Shown: positions 21,927-33,320, numbered from the stretch's first letter. The stretch: 64,000 bases of DNA from Bursaphelenchus xylophilus (GCA_904066235.2 CAJFCV020000005.1:11031501-11095500); one strand, 5' to 3'. Notes: generated by a model not told the origin, from the letters alone. Numbers and translations are program-made.

Positions 21927-22440
21927 CATCTTTTGTACACACCTTAATTGCGCTTTTGATCCTTTGTAAACCTTGTAACAATCGTTTTAAAATTAACAGT
22001 GGAACTTTACACAAATGCCCTTTCCCTATAAATCACTGTATTGTTTTATCGCCCTCATTCGCGATAAGATCTCGTTTCCTACCCGCACTGTTGCCGATCG
22101 TTTGCCCTTTTACGCTGTTCCCCGCGGAAAAAAAAAGATTTCGAAAAAACAGATTTCCCCCAACCCAGGAACATAGCTGATCAAAAATTCTGGGAAGGGG
22201 AGGGTTACTTTGTAAACAATTTTCGAAAAATTACCCTATTCCCCTTACCGTTTTTTCCCTTCGAGCCCGGCACGGAGTGGACGGCTTTACTGGTCGTTCC
22301 AGAAATTCCGAATAAAAATTTTGTCGCTCCGAAAAAAGGGAATCACACGCGACGTAGAAACGCAGAAGCCCGCGCCCTGCAAAATCAAGACATTTTTGCC
22401 TCGGGTAGAAGCTGACCAATGTAAAAAAATTTCGGAAATT

Positions 22441-22550
22441 CCAGTGGCGGACCTGATCCAGTGGCAAAAAATGTACCATTTTGCATCCGGGAGGTATCAA
22501 AAACATGGCAAAATGCTTCCCTCTCCAAGTGAAAAAAACTTCGTTTTGAA
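22441..22550. mobile_element. Family C MITE, left half
   Basis: CAGTGGCGGACCTGATCCAG then CATTTTGCATCCGGGAGG, breaking off near GAAAAAAACTTCG. Confidence 0.6.
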
Positions 22551-22553
22551 GAG

Positions 22554-22815
22554 TTATTAGTGCCAGAGATCATACAGCCAACGTTTTTGCAGTCAAGTTA
22601 CATCCTCCGCAGTGTTTTTGAAGCAATTTGGTTTAACAAAATCACGAAATTTTTACTTTTCTGACCGCTGGGAAGCCTGGCTCCGACTTTGGGCTCGGGA
22701 GCCGGAGCCGACCCAAAATTTCCGGCTCCGGCTCTGGCTCCTGGCTGGGGAGCCGGAGCCGCTCAGAGCCGGAGCCAAGACCGGCTCCGGAGCGGTGGCA
22801 ATCTCTGGTACAGCC
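22554..22815 (+). repeat. GGAGCCGGAGCC-bearing dispersed element, copy 1
   Basis: GTTATTAGTGCCAGAGATCA then TGCAGTCAAGTTACATCCTC and CTTTTCTGACCGCTGGGA, followed by a GGCTCCGGCTC-rich tract to GGTGGCAATCTCTGG. Nearly the same sequence is at 46318-46578; an inverted relative is at 29680-29860. Confidence 0.75.
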
Positions 22816-23188
22816 CCACTGTACCTTGGTCCCCCTTTAAACATTTTTTTCATTCGACCCCGGCCTGGGGTGGGGATACCCCCTTACGCCTTTGCTCCCA
22901 AATTGTGCAACTTCTCGCCGCTTCCGCTTGAGAAAAAAAACACCTAAGCACTTAAAGTTTCGGCCGGCCTTATGAAAAAGTGTCCATAAAACGATCGGGT
23001 CGTTCTCCGCCTCTCATCCCCCAATTCTTCGGCACATTCGTCTTGCGACGCGGTGAAAGGCGGTGTCAGCGGCTACATTCCCCAGTTCATCGTTCACATT
23101 TGCAGAGACAAATCAGCAGCAGCGCCGTCGAGACTATTATTATATATATTTGGTGTGGAGTTTCGGGAGAGTGCGACGGAAAACAGAG

Positions 23189-25753
23189 ATGTTGTGCGGA
23201 TACGCTGGAGCGCTCGTGTTGGGTGCGGCACTAATGGTGGCTGGACAAAATGTGGATCAGAGTGAGTTGGGGTGGGAAATATCAGGCTGTCGGGAAAATA
23301 ATCAGCATTCTGTCGCAGCGAAATTCGCATTGCCGTGGAGAAAATGAATTTTGGTCTAAAATCAAATTGTTTTTCACTTCAGCGACACGATTGTCGCAAC
23401 GACATTGTGATCATTATTTTCCCGACAGACTGATATTATAGCATTTTCACAAAGTGCATGAACATTTTTTCTATTCCGCACCGTGCACAAAAATCCCCAT
23501 GTTGTTGCACCGTGCACTCGCCTTTTTTTTGCTTTTGCACTGTGCGTTTAAAATATCGCTGCGACGTAAGCTTTTCTCAAAAATGTGCACAGTGCAATCG
23601 GCTTTTTTGAGGTTTGGACACATGCGAAAAGCAAAAATCCACAGTGCGATGATGACAAAAGTTCAAAGTTCAAGATGCACTGTGCGAAGACGAAAAAAAT
23701 GTCCATGCACTTTATGAAAATGCTACTATAATACAGGGTGTCCAGAGAAATGTGCCGGAAAGTGTTTGTCGATTTCTTGTCGCTCAATCAAGGTATCAGA
23801 AAAAAAATTTTTTCAGGAGAAAGTTATATAAAATTTTACCTCCGCCGAATGCTTGAAAAACATAAAAATAAACAAAAATCCTCTTTCCAACCATCAAAAT
23901 TCATAAAAACGCTTTTAAGATTAGTGTGATGACCAAAAAAGCTATCAAAAGGCTCCGCCGAATACGGCACTTTCCGCGTCGGCGAAGAAAATCATTTTCT
24001 GGAGAAAAAACCGCCCATATCCTCGTTTCTCCTGAAAAAAAATTTTTTTGATATCTTGACTGAGCGCCAAGAAATCGACAAACACTTTCCGGCACATTTC
24101 TCTGGACACCCTGTAGAAAAAACGCTTCCGGGAAATCGCCAAATTGATTTTTGGCATTTGCACTGCGAGAAAAAGCGACAGCCCAAAAAACCTATTGTAC
24201 CGTGCAAAAAACAAGAAATTGCACAGTGCACAGTGAAACTTTGTTTTCGCACATGTAGCGAAAATCACTCCAGCGACTTTCTGGAAGGTCTAGTGGTCGA
24301 CAAACGTTGATTATCACTTCCTTTGAACCCAAAAAAACGCTCCATTTTCAGTGATCAAAAAGTGCTGTACGGCAGAGTCGGAAGAATGCTGTCTAAAACA
24401 ACTGAATCAGGCCGGAAACGGCGATGAATGCAAGGCCTTCCGCAATGCCTCAATATGTTTGGAAATGGAGCTACATCAGCAGTCATTGCTGGCCATTAAA
24501 AGTGAGTTATGCGAACGTTTTCTTTTTGGATTGCGATCATTCCGAACAGATCTCTGTGCAAATTAATATGAATAACGCTTTCCCGAAGGCCCCGTTGAAT
24601 TTTTAATAGATTGAAATCAGCGGAAAAAGTTGCCCTTTTAGATTGCGATGGGGCTGATTAGCATTCCGGGCCATATGAAAAATCACAAGTATTTATGTTT
24701 TGCAGCAAAAAATTTTTGTTTTCTGATTTTAATGAAAGCTGGGGGAAATGAAGAGGATGATTTTGTGAGAAATTTTGGAAATTTTTAGACCGCGTTATGC
24801 AGAAATAACTAAAGTATGAGGGTTTAAAAACCAAAAAATTTCATTTTTTAAATCACGGAATTGACGTCACTGCAATTTAAATTTGAGAAAACATCATTTT
24901 ATTAAAATTTTGAAAGATTTTTAGACCGCGTTATGCAGAAATAACCGAAATTCAGAAGTTTAAAAACCAAAAAATTCCATTTTTAAAAATGAAAATTTAT
25001 GTCGCAGCATTCCAAATTTAAGAAAACATAATTTTTTAAAAATTTTAAGAGATTTTCAGACCGCGTTATGCAGAAACAACCGAAATCTGAGAGTTTAAAA
25101 ACCAAAAAATTTAATTTTTTAATGCCAAAAATTGACGTCGTAGCTGTCGAAATACGATAAAACACCCTTTTATCGGTATTTTCGGTAATTTTAAGACCGC
25201 GTTATGCAGAAATAACCGAACTATGGACACTTCAAATTCAAAAAATTTCATTTCCAAATGCAAAAATTTTGTTTGAATTCGGGTGAAAATTAAAAAAAAA
25301 GATAATGTTCCAACGTTTTTTCAGAAATTTCAGACCGCGTTATGCAGAAATATTACAAAAAAATTAGATTTTTTTTTCAAAAATTGAAAAAATTGCTTCA
25401 AAAACAGTCTCTAAACCGCTCAAATTTCAGTGGAAAAATGCTGTTGGCTGCCCAGCTCGCTGTCTTGCCGCAGGCAATGCGTCAAGACGCTACGCTCCAT
25501 CTGGATCCCGCCAGAGTTGCGGATCCAGAAGGCGATGGAGTGTTCGACCAAAAAAGTGCGTTCGCAGGCCCCACAGAACTGCTATCAGGACTCGTTGGAG
25601 AAGCTGGAGCAGTGCTTCCCGTCCTGCGTCATGTTTCAGCGCATGCAGGAGGGCAAGGAGATGTTCGACTACCAGCCCCACCTACACTGCGACCTGATGC
25701 GGAATGTGGCGGCCAAGAACCCGTGCATCTTCCCCGACAACATGGATTTCTAG
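23189..25753 (+). CDS. Secreted cysteine-rich protein with a RECK-like CC block
   Basis: Exons 23189-23261, 24352-24501 and 25431-25753 join in phase 1 at both junctions to give 181 aa. Both donors are A|GTGAGT. Residues 1-19 are a signal peptide (GALVLGAALMVAG). The remainder has many cysteines: CC at 29-30, CC at 37-38, C51, C60, then CC78-79, C87 and C91. The last group is CC-x7-C-x3-C, the same spacing as the repeated cysteine blocks of RECK (an MMP inhibitor). The following QNCYQDSLEKLEQC also resembles the second half of such blocks. Length is far below full RECK, so this would be a one- or two-repeat relative. A nematode DB-type module is an alternative. Intron 1 carries three MITEs and intron 2 a ~135-bp tandem repeat. 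No TM or anchor is seen. Confidence 0.7.
23280..23435. mobile_element. Family A MITE in intron 1 of the RECK-like gene
   Basis: TATCAGGCTGTCGGGAAAAT ... ATTTTCCCGACAGACTGATA, beginning 18 bases after the exon 1 donor. Confidence 0.8.
23446..23728. mobile_element. Family B MITE
   Basis: AGCATTTTCACAAAGTGCAT at the left and ATGCACTTTATGAAAATGCT at the right. The interior has several GCACTGTGC/GCACAGTGC cores. Confidence 0.75.
23732..24115. mobile_element. Mariner-derived MITE (TACAGGGTGTCCAGAG ends)
   Basis: TACAGGGTGTCCAGAGAAAT at 23732 and its inverse ending at 24115. The arms extend through GTGCCGGAAAGTGTTTGTCG, and the TA lies at both ends. The element is 384 bp and non-coding. Confidence 0.8.
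24116..24305. mobile_element. Family E MITE, partial
   Basis: Contains GCCCAAAAAACCTATTGTAC, TTGCACAGTGCACAG and the right end ATCACTCCAGCGACTTTCTG. Confidence 0.55.
24780..25365 (+). repeat. ~135-bp tandem repeat in intron 2 of the RECK-like gene
   Basis: AGACCGCGTTATGCAGAAAT recurs at about 24788, 24923, 25058, 25193 and 25332, each followed by GTTTAAAAACCAAAAAATTT-like sequence. Two more units are at 28127 and 28270 in a duplicated segment. Confidence 0.85.
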
Positions 25754-25797
25754 GTGTACATAGATGTAATAAGTCGTGTCGAGTCGTAAAAATTTGT

Positions 25798-25803
25798 AAT
25801 AAA
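25798..25803 (+). terminator. Poly(A) signal AATAAA of the RECK-like gene
   Basis: AATAAA 45 bases after the TAG stop at 25753. Confidence 0.6.
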
Positions 25804-25827
25804 TCGTGTCTTATCGCTGAATTTGGC

Positions 25828-27260
25828 AAAAAATTATATTGTACTTGACATCAGATAGGAAAAGTGTCAAAAGACCTCCAAAAAATCAAAAAGTGGAAAT
25901 GAAAAGTTGTATTTTTTGTTGCAGTAGGACGAAAATTGCACGGAAAATACCAGATTTGATATAATTCGACAAAAATTATATTACACTAGACATCAGATAG
26001 GAAAAGTGTCAAAAGACCTCCAAAAAAGCAAAAATTAGATACTGTAATTGATTTTCTGGACATATGAAACAATTAAGTATATGAAAAAACACACAAAAAA
26101 TATCTTACTAGTTTACAAGTAACCAAAAATTATATTATACTAGACATCAGATAAGAAAAGTATCAAAAAACCTCCAAAAGATTGGAAAACATAAATCTAA
26201 ATTTATGTTTTGAGACATAGTAACTCAAAATCTGCTCAAAAAATACTTTATCAGACCAAAATTAGACAAAAATTATATTATACTAGACACCAGACAACAA
26301 AAGTATCAAAAAAACCTCAAAAGACTAAAAAAGTGGTAATGAAAAGTCATATTTTTTGCCGTGGTGAGACGATAACCGCCTAAAATTACGCTATTTGACC
26401 ACAATTAGACCAAAATTATATTATACTAGGCATCAGATAAGAAAAGTGTCAAAAAAAGCCTCCAAAAGTATCAAAAAAATCAATGCCTAAAAATTATGTT
26501 TTAATTCATAATTAGTCAGAAATTGCATGGTAAATACCTAATTCGACTACAGTTAGACCAAAAATTATATTACACTAGACATCAGATAAGAAAAGTATCA
26601 AAAAGCCTCCAAAAATCGAAAAATGAATGCTTAAAAATTATGTTTTTATTCGTAATTAGTCAGAAATTGCATGGTAAATACCTCACTTGACTATAATTAG
26701 ACCAAGATTATATTATACTCATCAGATAAGAAAATATAGACATCAGATAAGAAAAGTATCAAAAAACCTCCAAAAAATCGAAAACCCACAACCTAAATTT
26801 ATTTTTTGAGACATAGTACCTCAAAAGCTGCGCAGAAAATACCTTATTTGACTACAATTAGACACAAATTATATTACACTAGACATCAGATAAGAAAAGT
26901 ATCAAAAAACCTCCAAAAGTATCAAAAAACCTCCAAAAATAGAAAAATCAATCCCTAAAAGTTAAGTTTTAATGCATACTCAGTCAGAAATTGCATCGTA
27001 AATACCTAATTCGACTACAATTAGACAAAAATTATATTATACTAGACATCAGATAAAGTATCAAAAAACCTCCAAAAATCGAAAAATCAATCCTTAAAGA
27101 TTTAGGCATTGATTTTTTTTCATAATTAGTCACAAGTAGAGCAATAAATACCTTATTTGCCTATAATTGGACCAAAATTATATTATACTAGACATCAGAT
27201 GAGAAAAGTATCAAAAAACCTCCAAAAGTACCAAAAACACTCCAAAAATCGGCAAAAATC
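25828..27260 (+). repeat. Satellite of ten ~150-bp units between two gene 3' ends
   Basis: Each unit starts ATTATATTATACTAGACATC and continues AGATAAGAAAAGTATCAAAA then ACCTCCAAAA. Unit starts are near 25829, 25976, 26128, 26272, 26416, 26562, 26706, 26868, 27028 and 27178. Some units have internal duplications of the CCTCCAAAAGTATCAAAAAA motif. Confidence 0.9.
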
Positions 27261-27295
27261 AACTCATTCAAACCCTCAAATATCCATATTTAAAA

Positions 27296-27301
27296 TTTAT
27301 T
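27296..27301 (-). terminator. Poly(A) signal AATAAA
   Basis: Minus-strand AATAAA about 20 bases beyond the stop codon of the small two-exon gene. Confidence 0.6.
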
Positions 27302-27321
27302 CAACTTAAATACCGATCGAT

Positions 27322-28594
27322 TTATTGTTCGTAGACGGCGATGGGCTTGTCCAAAAGATAGGCCGAAGAGAGAGCGCCGGCATGCTCGGCCAGGTTGCCT
27401 TCGGTGCCGTTGCCGAGGACGATGCTTCGCTCGATGCCGGTCTGCACCTCGCCCTCCAGCGAGAACTCGCCGCGGTAGCCCGCTTCGCCGGCCTGGTAGA
27501 TGTAGGCGAATTGGCCGTCGAAGAAGACGCCGTGCTCCGAGTCGAAGAAGGCGGGCTTGCCCTGATATTGCTTCTGCACCTCTGGCGGCGCCAAAACACG
27601 CTCACCGTAGCCCGAGCCGTACAGTGCGCCGGATTGGGGGACAATGCCTGAAAATTTCGGGCATGTATAGAAAATATGAATAAAAAATGAAAAAAAATTG
27701 GAAAAAAAGAAAAAAATGGGAAGATGAATGGTAAAAACGCCTAATAGCCATTTCATAAAGTGCGTGGACTTTTTTTCGCTGCGCACTGTGCATTTTCCTT
27801 CTTTTTGCACCGTTTAATTGTCCATGCACAAGGTTACATGCACAGTGTTGCAAATTCGCGACAAAAAGTCTACGCACTTTATGGAATGACTAAAAAATTT
27901 AAAATTTCCTGAATTTTGACAAGAAAACTATCAAATGCTACGCAAAATTGACTACCAAGTGCTTAGACGTTTCCGCACTGTGCAAAGCGCAAAAATCCAT
28001 TTTGCACTGTGCATTTGACCAATTGCACAGTGCACCCAAAAAATATCGCACTTTGCACTGTGCGAAAAACAGCAAAAGGTTTCCCGGAAACTTTAGACCG
28101 TTTTATTGAGATTTTAAGTAATTTTTAGACCGCGTTATGCAGAAATAAGAGAATTATGGATACTTCAAGTATCCATAATTCATAATCTTCCTTTCCAAAG
28201 GCAAAATTTTGTTTCAATTCGTGCAAAAATCAAAAAAAGACAATTTTCCAACATTTTCCGGGAAATTTTAGACCGCGTTATGCAAAAATATCACAAAAAA
28301 ATTTTTCAAAAATTTTCAAAAATTAAAAACGTTAGATCAAAAACAGTCTCCAAAGCGCTCAAATTTCAGTGGAAAAATGCTTGGTGGCTGCCCAGCCCGC
28401 TATAAAAGACCATGCGAAAAGGCGATGATATGCACTGTGCACCGTGACAAAAAATGTACGCACAAATAGTACCATCAAATTTAAGGGTTCCTAGCTACAC
28501 AAAAAAAAAAAAAAAAGAAAAAAGAATTTTTTTGCGACCCCTATTTACACCCCCATCCCACCAACCTACCAGCACCAGAGTATCCACCGGACAT
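27322..28594 (-). CDS. Small conserved-looking protein, family not recognised
   Basis: Exon 1 is only 25 nt (28594-28570, encoding MSGGYSGA plus one base, donor GTAGGT). Exon 2 is 27647-27322 after an ATTTTCAG acceptor. The join is in phase 1 and gives 116 aa. The protein is soluble-looking with no signal peptide or TM. It has a Gly/Ser/Tyr-rich start (SGALYGSGYGERV), an aromatic middle (FFDSEHGVFFDGQFAYIYQ), and an acidic, Ala-rich end. Exon 2 is GC-rich with clear codon bias, a TATA box lies 95 bases upstream of the ATG, and a poly(A) signal follows the stop. I do not recognise the family and assign no function. It converges on the RECK-like gene across a satellite. Its intron holds a MITE and a fragment copied from that gene. 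Confidence 0.75.
27750..27890. mobile_element. Family B MITE in the intron of the small gene
   Basis: CCATTTCATAAAGTGCGTGG ... GTCTACGCACTTTATGGAAT; the interior has GCGCACTGTGC. Confidence 0.7.
28127..28405 (+). pseudogene. Duplicated fragment of RECK-like gene intron 2 and exon 3 start
   Basis: From AGACCGCGTTATGCAGAAAT through CTCAAATTTCAG this parallels 25193-25430. It then continues TGGAAAAATGCTTGGTGGCT, GCCCAGCCCGC, matching the first ~33 bases of exon 3 with a one-base insertion that shifts the frame. Similarity stops at CTATAAAAG. It lies antisense in the intron of the small two-exon gene. Confidence 0.8.
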
Positions 28595-28681
28595 GTTGTC
28601 TTTGGAGCGAGAGACGAAGGAGACGAGAACTCTTGAGCCGAACACAGCCGGAAATAATGGTCCCGCTCCGCGGATCCACCG

Positions 28682-28689
28682 CTTTTATA
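28682..28689 (-). promoter_or_regulatory. TATA box of the small two-exon gene
   Basis: GGGGGTATAAAAGCGG on the minus strand, 95 bases upstream of the ATG at 28594, in the expected place for a TATA-driven promoter with a short 5' leader. Confidence 0.6.
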
Positions 28690-29193
28690 CCCCCATGCGA
28701 CACCACAAACTTTTGGCGAATTTTTTGCCAAAATTTGCAAAAATTTTTCGATTTTTGTTAATTTTTCGCGAAAAATTGGTCGATATTTTGATTTTCAAAA
28801 ATTTTTTGGTGAGAATCGGTCGGAGTTTTGAGAGTTTGAAGAGTTTTGGAATTCTTCGGAGAGAAAAAAATGTAAGTATAGTGGGAAACGGATTTTTATA
28901 AGTCAATATACCTTCACCTTGATGAGAAATGGCGTGAAATCGTTTTTTTACTTTTCCTCATTTTCGCGGCTGTTGCAAAACTTAATTTTAAGGCTAAATT
29001 AGAAGCCTACACATTTTTTATGCCTAGAATAATCTTCCAGAACCCATAAAACCCCTAGGGCCAGCTATATGAAGATCCAATTTGAGGCTCGGGCGCGGCT
29101 CGAAAAATATTTTTTTTGTTATGTTTGAGCCAAATTAAAAGTCATGGCTGGTGATTCTCAAGCCTTTCATCCATAGCACAAATTGCTCCGGAA

Positions 29194-29342
29194 ACGTCGC
29201 AGCGACTCTGTTGAAAAAGGTTTTTTGTCGCGCGATATTTCGTTTGCTTGCAAAATGTCAAATGCCGCTGCAAAATGGGAGTTTTTGCGCGGTATGGCCG
29301 TGCGACAAAAGACTGCGAACTTTTGAAAAAGCGTAGTAAACA
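29194..29342. mobile_element. Family L MITE, left end unclear
   Basis: Right end GACTGCGAACTTTTGAAAAA then GCGTAGTA. The interior has TTTTTGTCGCGCGATATTTC as in the end of the array at 53430. Confidence 0.5.
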
Positions 29343-29560
29343 ACCCTTCCATATACCTTTCTCTTGAACTGGTTTTCAGTGTAAAAAACTTCCCACTAGG
29401 TCAGAAAAAGGAAAAAATAAAAAAAATAATTTTTCTGTCCGCTATCCGCATTTTGCATGCTCTCTCGGCCCTAAATTTTGTTGAATATTTTGGCTGCGAC
29501 TGCAAAGCGCGACCTAGAACTTTCAGGATTTGCTATGGGGATCATAGAGGTTTACAGAAA

Positions 29561-29870
29561 GTATCAGTATGTCGGGAAAATAATGAGCACACTGTCGCTC
29601 CGCCGGTGGCGTCGCTGAAGTGAAAAGAAATTTGATTTTGTCGCGGCGCCATTCATTTTCTCGTGTTTTTTGCTGCAGCCAGAAATTACTACGGCTCTGG
29701 AGCCGGCTCTTGGCTCCGGCTCTGTGCGGCTCCTGCTTCGAGTCAGAGCCGGAGCCTGAAATTTTGGGTCCTGAGCCCACAGTCGGAGCCAGGCTTCTCA
29801 GCGTTCAGAAAAGAAAAAATTTTATGATCTTGTTAACCCAAATTGCTTGAAAAATACTGGGAAGGATGCG
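29561..29870. mobile_element. Family A left half joined to a GGAGCC element
   Basis: TATCAGTATGTCGGGAAAAT starts a family A element. After CATTCATTTTCTCGTG it passes into GGCTCCGGCTC-rich sequence and an inverted copy of the element at 22554 (CAGCGTTCAGAAAAGAAAAA). This is a chimeric junction. Confidence 0.55.
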
Positions 29871-30594
29871 TTGCGTACATACATCTCTGACACTAATACC
29901 TCTTATTCCTGTAACAATATATTTTCTTAAATTTTACACGGGATCCGAAAATTTTGACCGTGGCAATGTCTGGTTATATCCTAATTATAAGCTACATCAT
30001 TTTTACATCGCATTTCTTCCTTTTCTTCTCACGTTTCCTGTCGTGCTCAACAATTACTTTACATCACATTATGATCCCCAAATTGTACCCAAAGTCCGCA
30101 ACATTAAAATATTAAAACCTTTCCACACTCAGACTGCAGTGTGAATAATTTCCGCCACTAATTATACGTTCTCCATGCCACCCACTGAGATCACGCGAGA
30201 ACCTTGGATTTTTTGTACACACCTTTTTCTGTTGAAGGATGAGTAAGATCAACACATAAAAATAGTTGTAAAATCTGTTTTTTTGGATAAAAATATCCAA
30301 ATTGTTTGATGTTTTGCAAAGAGATGGGGATGTAAAGCATTGAAAGAGAAGGGTTCGGAACGTGGCCCCAGGAATTTCACCTTGGCCACGCAGCTCGATT
30401 ACCTTCAAAGGCGTTCGTTTTATTGGCCCAAGGAACGTTTAATTTTGGCGGGTTTTTTTCGCATAATTGTCCAAAAAGTCTTGAAAAGACTTTTTGGTCC
30501 TCGGTGTAGACGATGGTCTCATATTGTAAAAATTACAATAAACCCGCGATTGTAGCAGTTCTTTGGTTTGTTTGACCTTTAAAAGTGTTGTATA
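29871..30594. other. Gene-free stretch
   Basis: No credible exons or bounded repeats. Short frames only. Confidence 0.4.
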
Positions 30595-31153
30595 TACAGG
30601 GTGCGGCAATTTTTCGGCAGGATTTTAATTGGCCATAGCTTTTTTAGTTTTTGGGCAAATGTTAAAATTCTTTTTTTTCCTGAATCCACAGACAACCCCA
30701 TTTTGTTTAATACCAAATATGTTATACCCGTTCATTCGACTACAGTAAAAAATCGAGACAAAGAAAAAGCTCTAATTTTCATAGCTGACAATGGAATATG
30801 AGTGGTCACACACAAAAACTTTTTGGCTATATCTTTGCTAGTTTTGTGCGGAGAGAGCTGATTTTTTGTGGAAACGGTATTCTCCATGGCATGAACAGGG
30901 ATGAAACTTTTTACGACAAAATTCGTAAAAAAAAGTCATTTTTTCTGGCGATCTTCACACACGCCGAAAAAGCAGAGAAAACGACCGAAATGCCAATAAC
31001 TATGAACTAGGTCCTTGTATATATAATATATTTGGTATTAAACATAATGGGGTTGTCTGAGGATTCAGGGAAAAAAAGGATTTTAACATTCGGATAAAAA
31101 CTAAAAAAGTTATAGCCAATTCAAATCCGGCCGAAAAATTGCCGCACCCTGTA
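30595..31153. mobile_element. Mariner-derived MITE (TACAGGGTGCGGCAAT ends)
   Basis: TACAGGGTGCGGCAATTTTT at 30595, then CGGC, and its inverse ending at 31153. The arms run ~130 bp inward (CATAGCTTTTTTAGTTTTTG and TTTAATACCAAATATG have inverted partners). Third distinct ACAGGGTG family in the window, 559 bp, non-coding. Confidence 0.85.
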
Positions 31154-31399
31154 CATGTAAAAAATCCTCCGTTCAAATTGTTTCGGAGGTTGTTATTTAT
31201 CATTGTACGAAACTCGACCGTCCAGGGAGTGACATAAAGTTACAACGGTTACAATGTAATAGAACCGTCGAAGGTGAAACACGGCAAACTACAATATATA
31301 CGTACTGTGCTTTACACTAGGAGCAAACCCATAACTTTTTGGTCTGAAACTGAGAAGGTGTTTTTTCTGACATAAAATTTTGAAATTTTCCCATTTGGG

Positions 31400-31730
31400 A
31401 AACGTTTCAAGTCCCGATTTTTCGGGTTGATGACAGTTCGGGTCAACAGAAAAATTTTTTTGTTTTCGATTACTCGGACCACCTTTTAATTTTGCATGAA
31501 ATATGAACTTATTAAATAATTCCCGAACTTTTTAAAAATTCTTGTGAACATATTATAAGTATATAAACTATGGTGCGAGGTAATTTTTTGGTCATTTCCT
31601 TTTGTGTTCTTGGGCGGATTAATCATTTTATTTTTGGTCTTTGGACGAAAAAGTCTTCACCGTGGTCCCGACTTTTCGGGTCGAGGACAGTTCGGTTCAA
31701 CACAAAATCAATCGACACCGGGTGTAGAGC
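31400..31730. repeat. CCCGA(T/C)TTTTCGGGT repeats
   Basis: GTCCCGATTTTTCGGGTTGA at 31412 and GTCCCGACTTTTCGGGTCGA at 31665, each followed by GACAGTTCGG. An inverted relative lies near 32650-32690 and others at 5263 and 49560. These look like ends of another palindromic family. Confidence 0.5.
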
Positions 31731-31984
31731 AGGTTGGTACCCAAAAAAAGGTGGTAGGAAATGCCTACAAGGCCTGGCACAGCCGTTTGAATGGTCGGCG
31801 GAGATTTGGCGGCGGATCAGCGGAGAATTGCAACATGTCCACTTTTTCTACTTCTAGCTATTACGGGGAAAAAACGAAGATCCGTAACTTTTATCTAGAC
31901 ATTACTGATGTAAGGGCATGCAAAACCTAAAAATATTTGATAAGCTATCCTAGGAACCGATCAGTCTTGTTATTTCTAATAACA

Positions 31985-32600
31985 GGAGAACTACCACAAG
32001 TTTGACGCTCTGATTTTGATGAAACTTGGCGCAAATTTAGAATAATTTTCGGCACGAAAATTTTTATGTCTACTTCTACCGTAATGGATAATGTTTCTGT
32101 AAAAAATCAAATTTCGCCGCACGAAACTGCCAAAGCTATGGCCAAAAAGCGCTTTCTCTCTGACTCCAAGTGCAACGCTCAGATTTTGATGAAACTTGGC
32201 TCAAATTTAGAAACAATTTTTCTAAGATATATGCAAAAATCTGAGCTCGCTTTTGCAGAAACAGCCGAGATTTTCAGATCGAAAGTCGGCGAAAATTTAG
32301 GACTTGTTGCCGAATTTCGGCACGAAAATTTTCATGTCTACTTCTACCGTAATGGATAATGTTTCTGCAAAAAATCAAATTTTTCCGCACGAAACTGCCA
32401 AAGTTATGGCCAAAAAGCACTTTTCTCTCTGACCGCTCTCCACGGTTAGCGTGCTCTCTCCGCGGCAAAAATCGTTCGATATCTGGCGGCCGCAAAGCGC
32501 GAGCTAAAACTTTCAGGAATTGATATTTAGTCCATACCCGACGTGTGTGCAAAATTTAAAGAAAATCGGAGCGTCGCACTTGGAGTACTTCCCTTGTAAG
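31985..32600. mobile_element. Family D palindromic element(s)
   Basis: GACGCTCAGATTTTGATGAA appears at 32170 (and a decayed copy at 32003), and inverted GGAGCGTCGCACTTGGAGTA at 32570. Between lie CGAAACTGCCAAAGTTATGG and CAAAGCGCGAGCTAAAACTT. The start seems duplicated. Confidence 0.65.
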
Positions 32601-33225
32601 CCTTCTTCTAGCCTCCCCATGCATACAACGACAACCGACGCGATTCATAGTAGCGTTGAACCGAACTGTCGCTGACCCGAAAAGTCGTAGCGCCGAGACA
32701 TTTCCATGTCGTACATAATGATTGCAATTAAAAAATTAGCATACTACTAACGACAATGACGTCAAAAATAAAGTTGAATTTTCGCATTCACTCAACACTT
32801 TGCGACTAGCGAGATATCGGCCAAAATGTATTGGGCAACGTCCATTTTTTCACTTTTTTTCCCGATGCCAGTCGGCTTCAAAAATAGTCTAGAATGGCGG
32901 CCGTCACGCCTCTGATATCTTGCTTGTAGCATTCTCATAATTTTTATTACCGACTTCTGTCGGCCACCGCATTTTCCACGCCGTCTTCAACTCATTTCCT
33001 TGAAATAGCCATGACATACGCGGTAATTAATTCCGTGGCATGTTATAAGCTACTCTCTGACCCGGGTTCAGACGCACATTTGGTTTGATTGGGGGCCATG
33101 TGGCCTTCGTTTTATGTGATAACTTTTTGATTACTATTTCAGGAATTTAATGGTCTTTTAACTTTGGTTTTTTGAGGTTTGTGCAAACAAATTTTTGCGG
33201 AATTTTTTGAAGACGTAGGGTTGTT
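32601..33225. other. Gene-free stretch
   Basis: No exon structure was seen on either strand. Confidence 0.4.
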
Positions 33226-33228
33226 GGG

Positions 33229-33320
33229 CAGTCTGTGAGTCTGGCAGGAGAATAACAAGTACCGTTTCTTCAGCGACACGCCGCAGCGGCGTTGTAATCA
33301 TTATTTTCCCGACAGGCTGA
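33229..33320. mobile_element. Short family A MITE remnant
   Basis: Ends with CATTATTTTCCCGACAGGCT. The left end GTCTGGCAGGAGAATAAC is decayed and the interior shortened. Confidence 0.55.
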
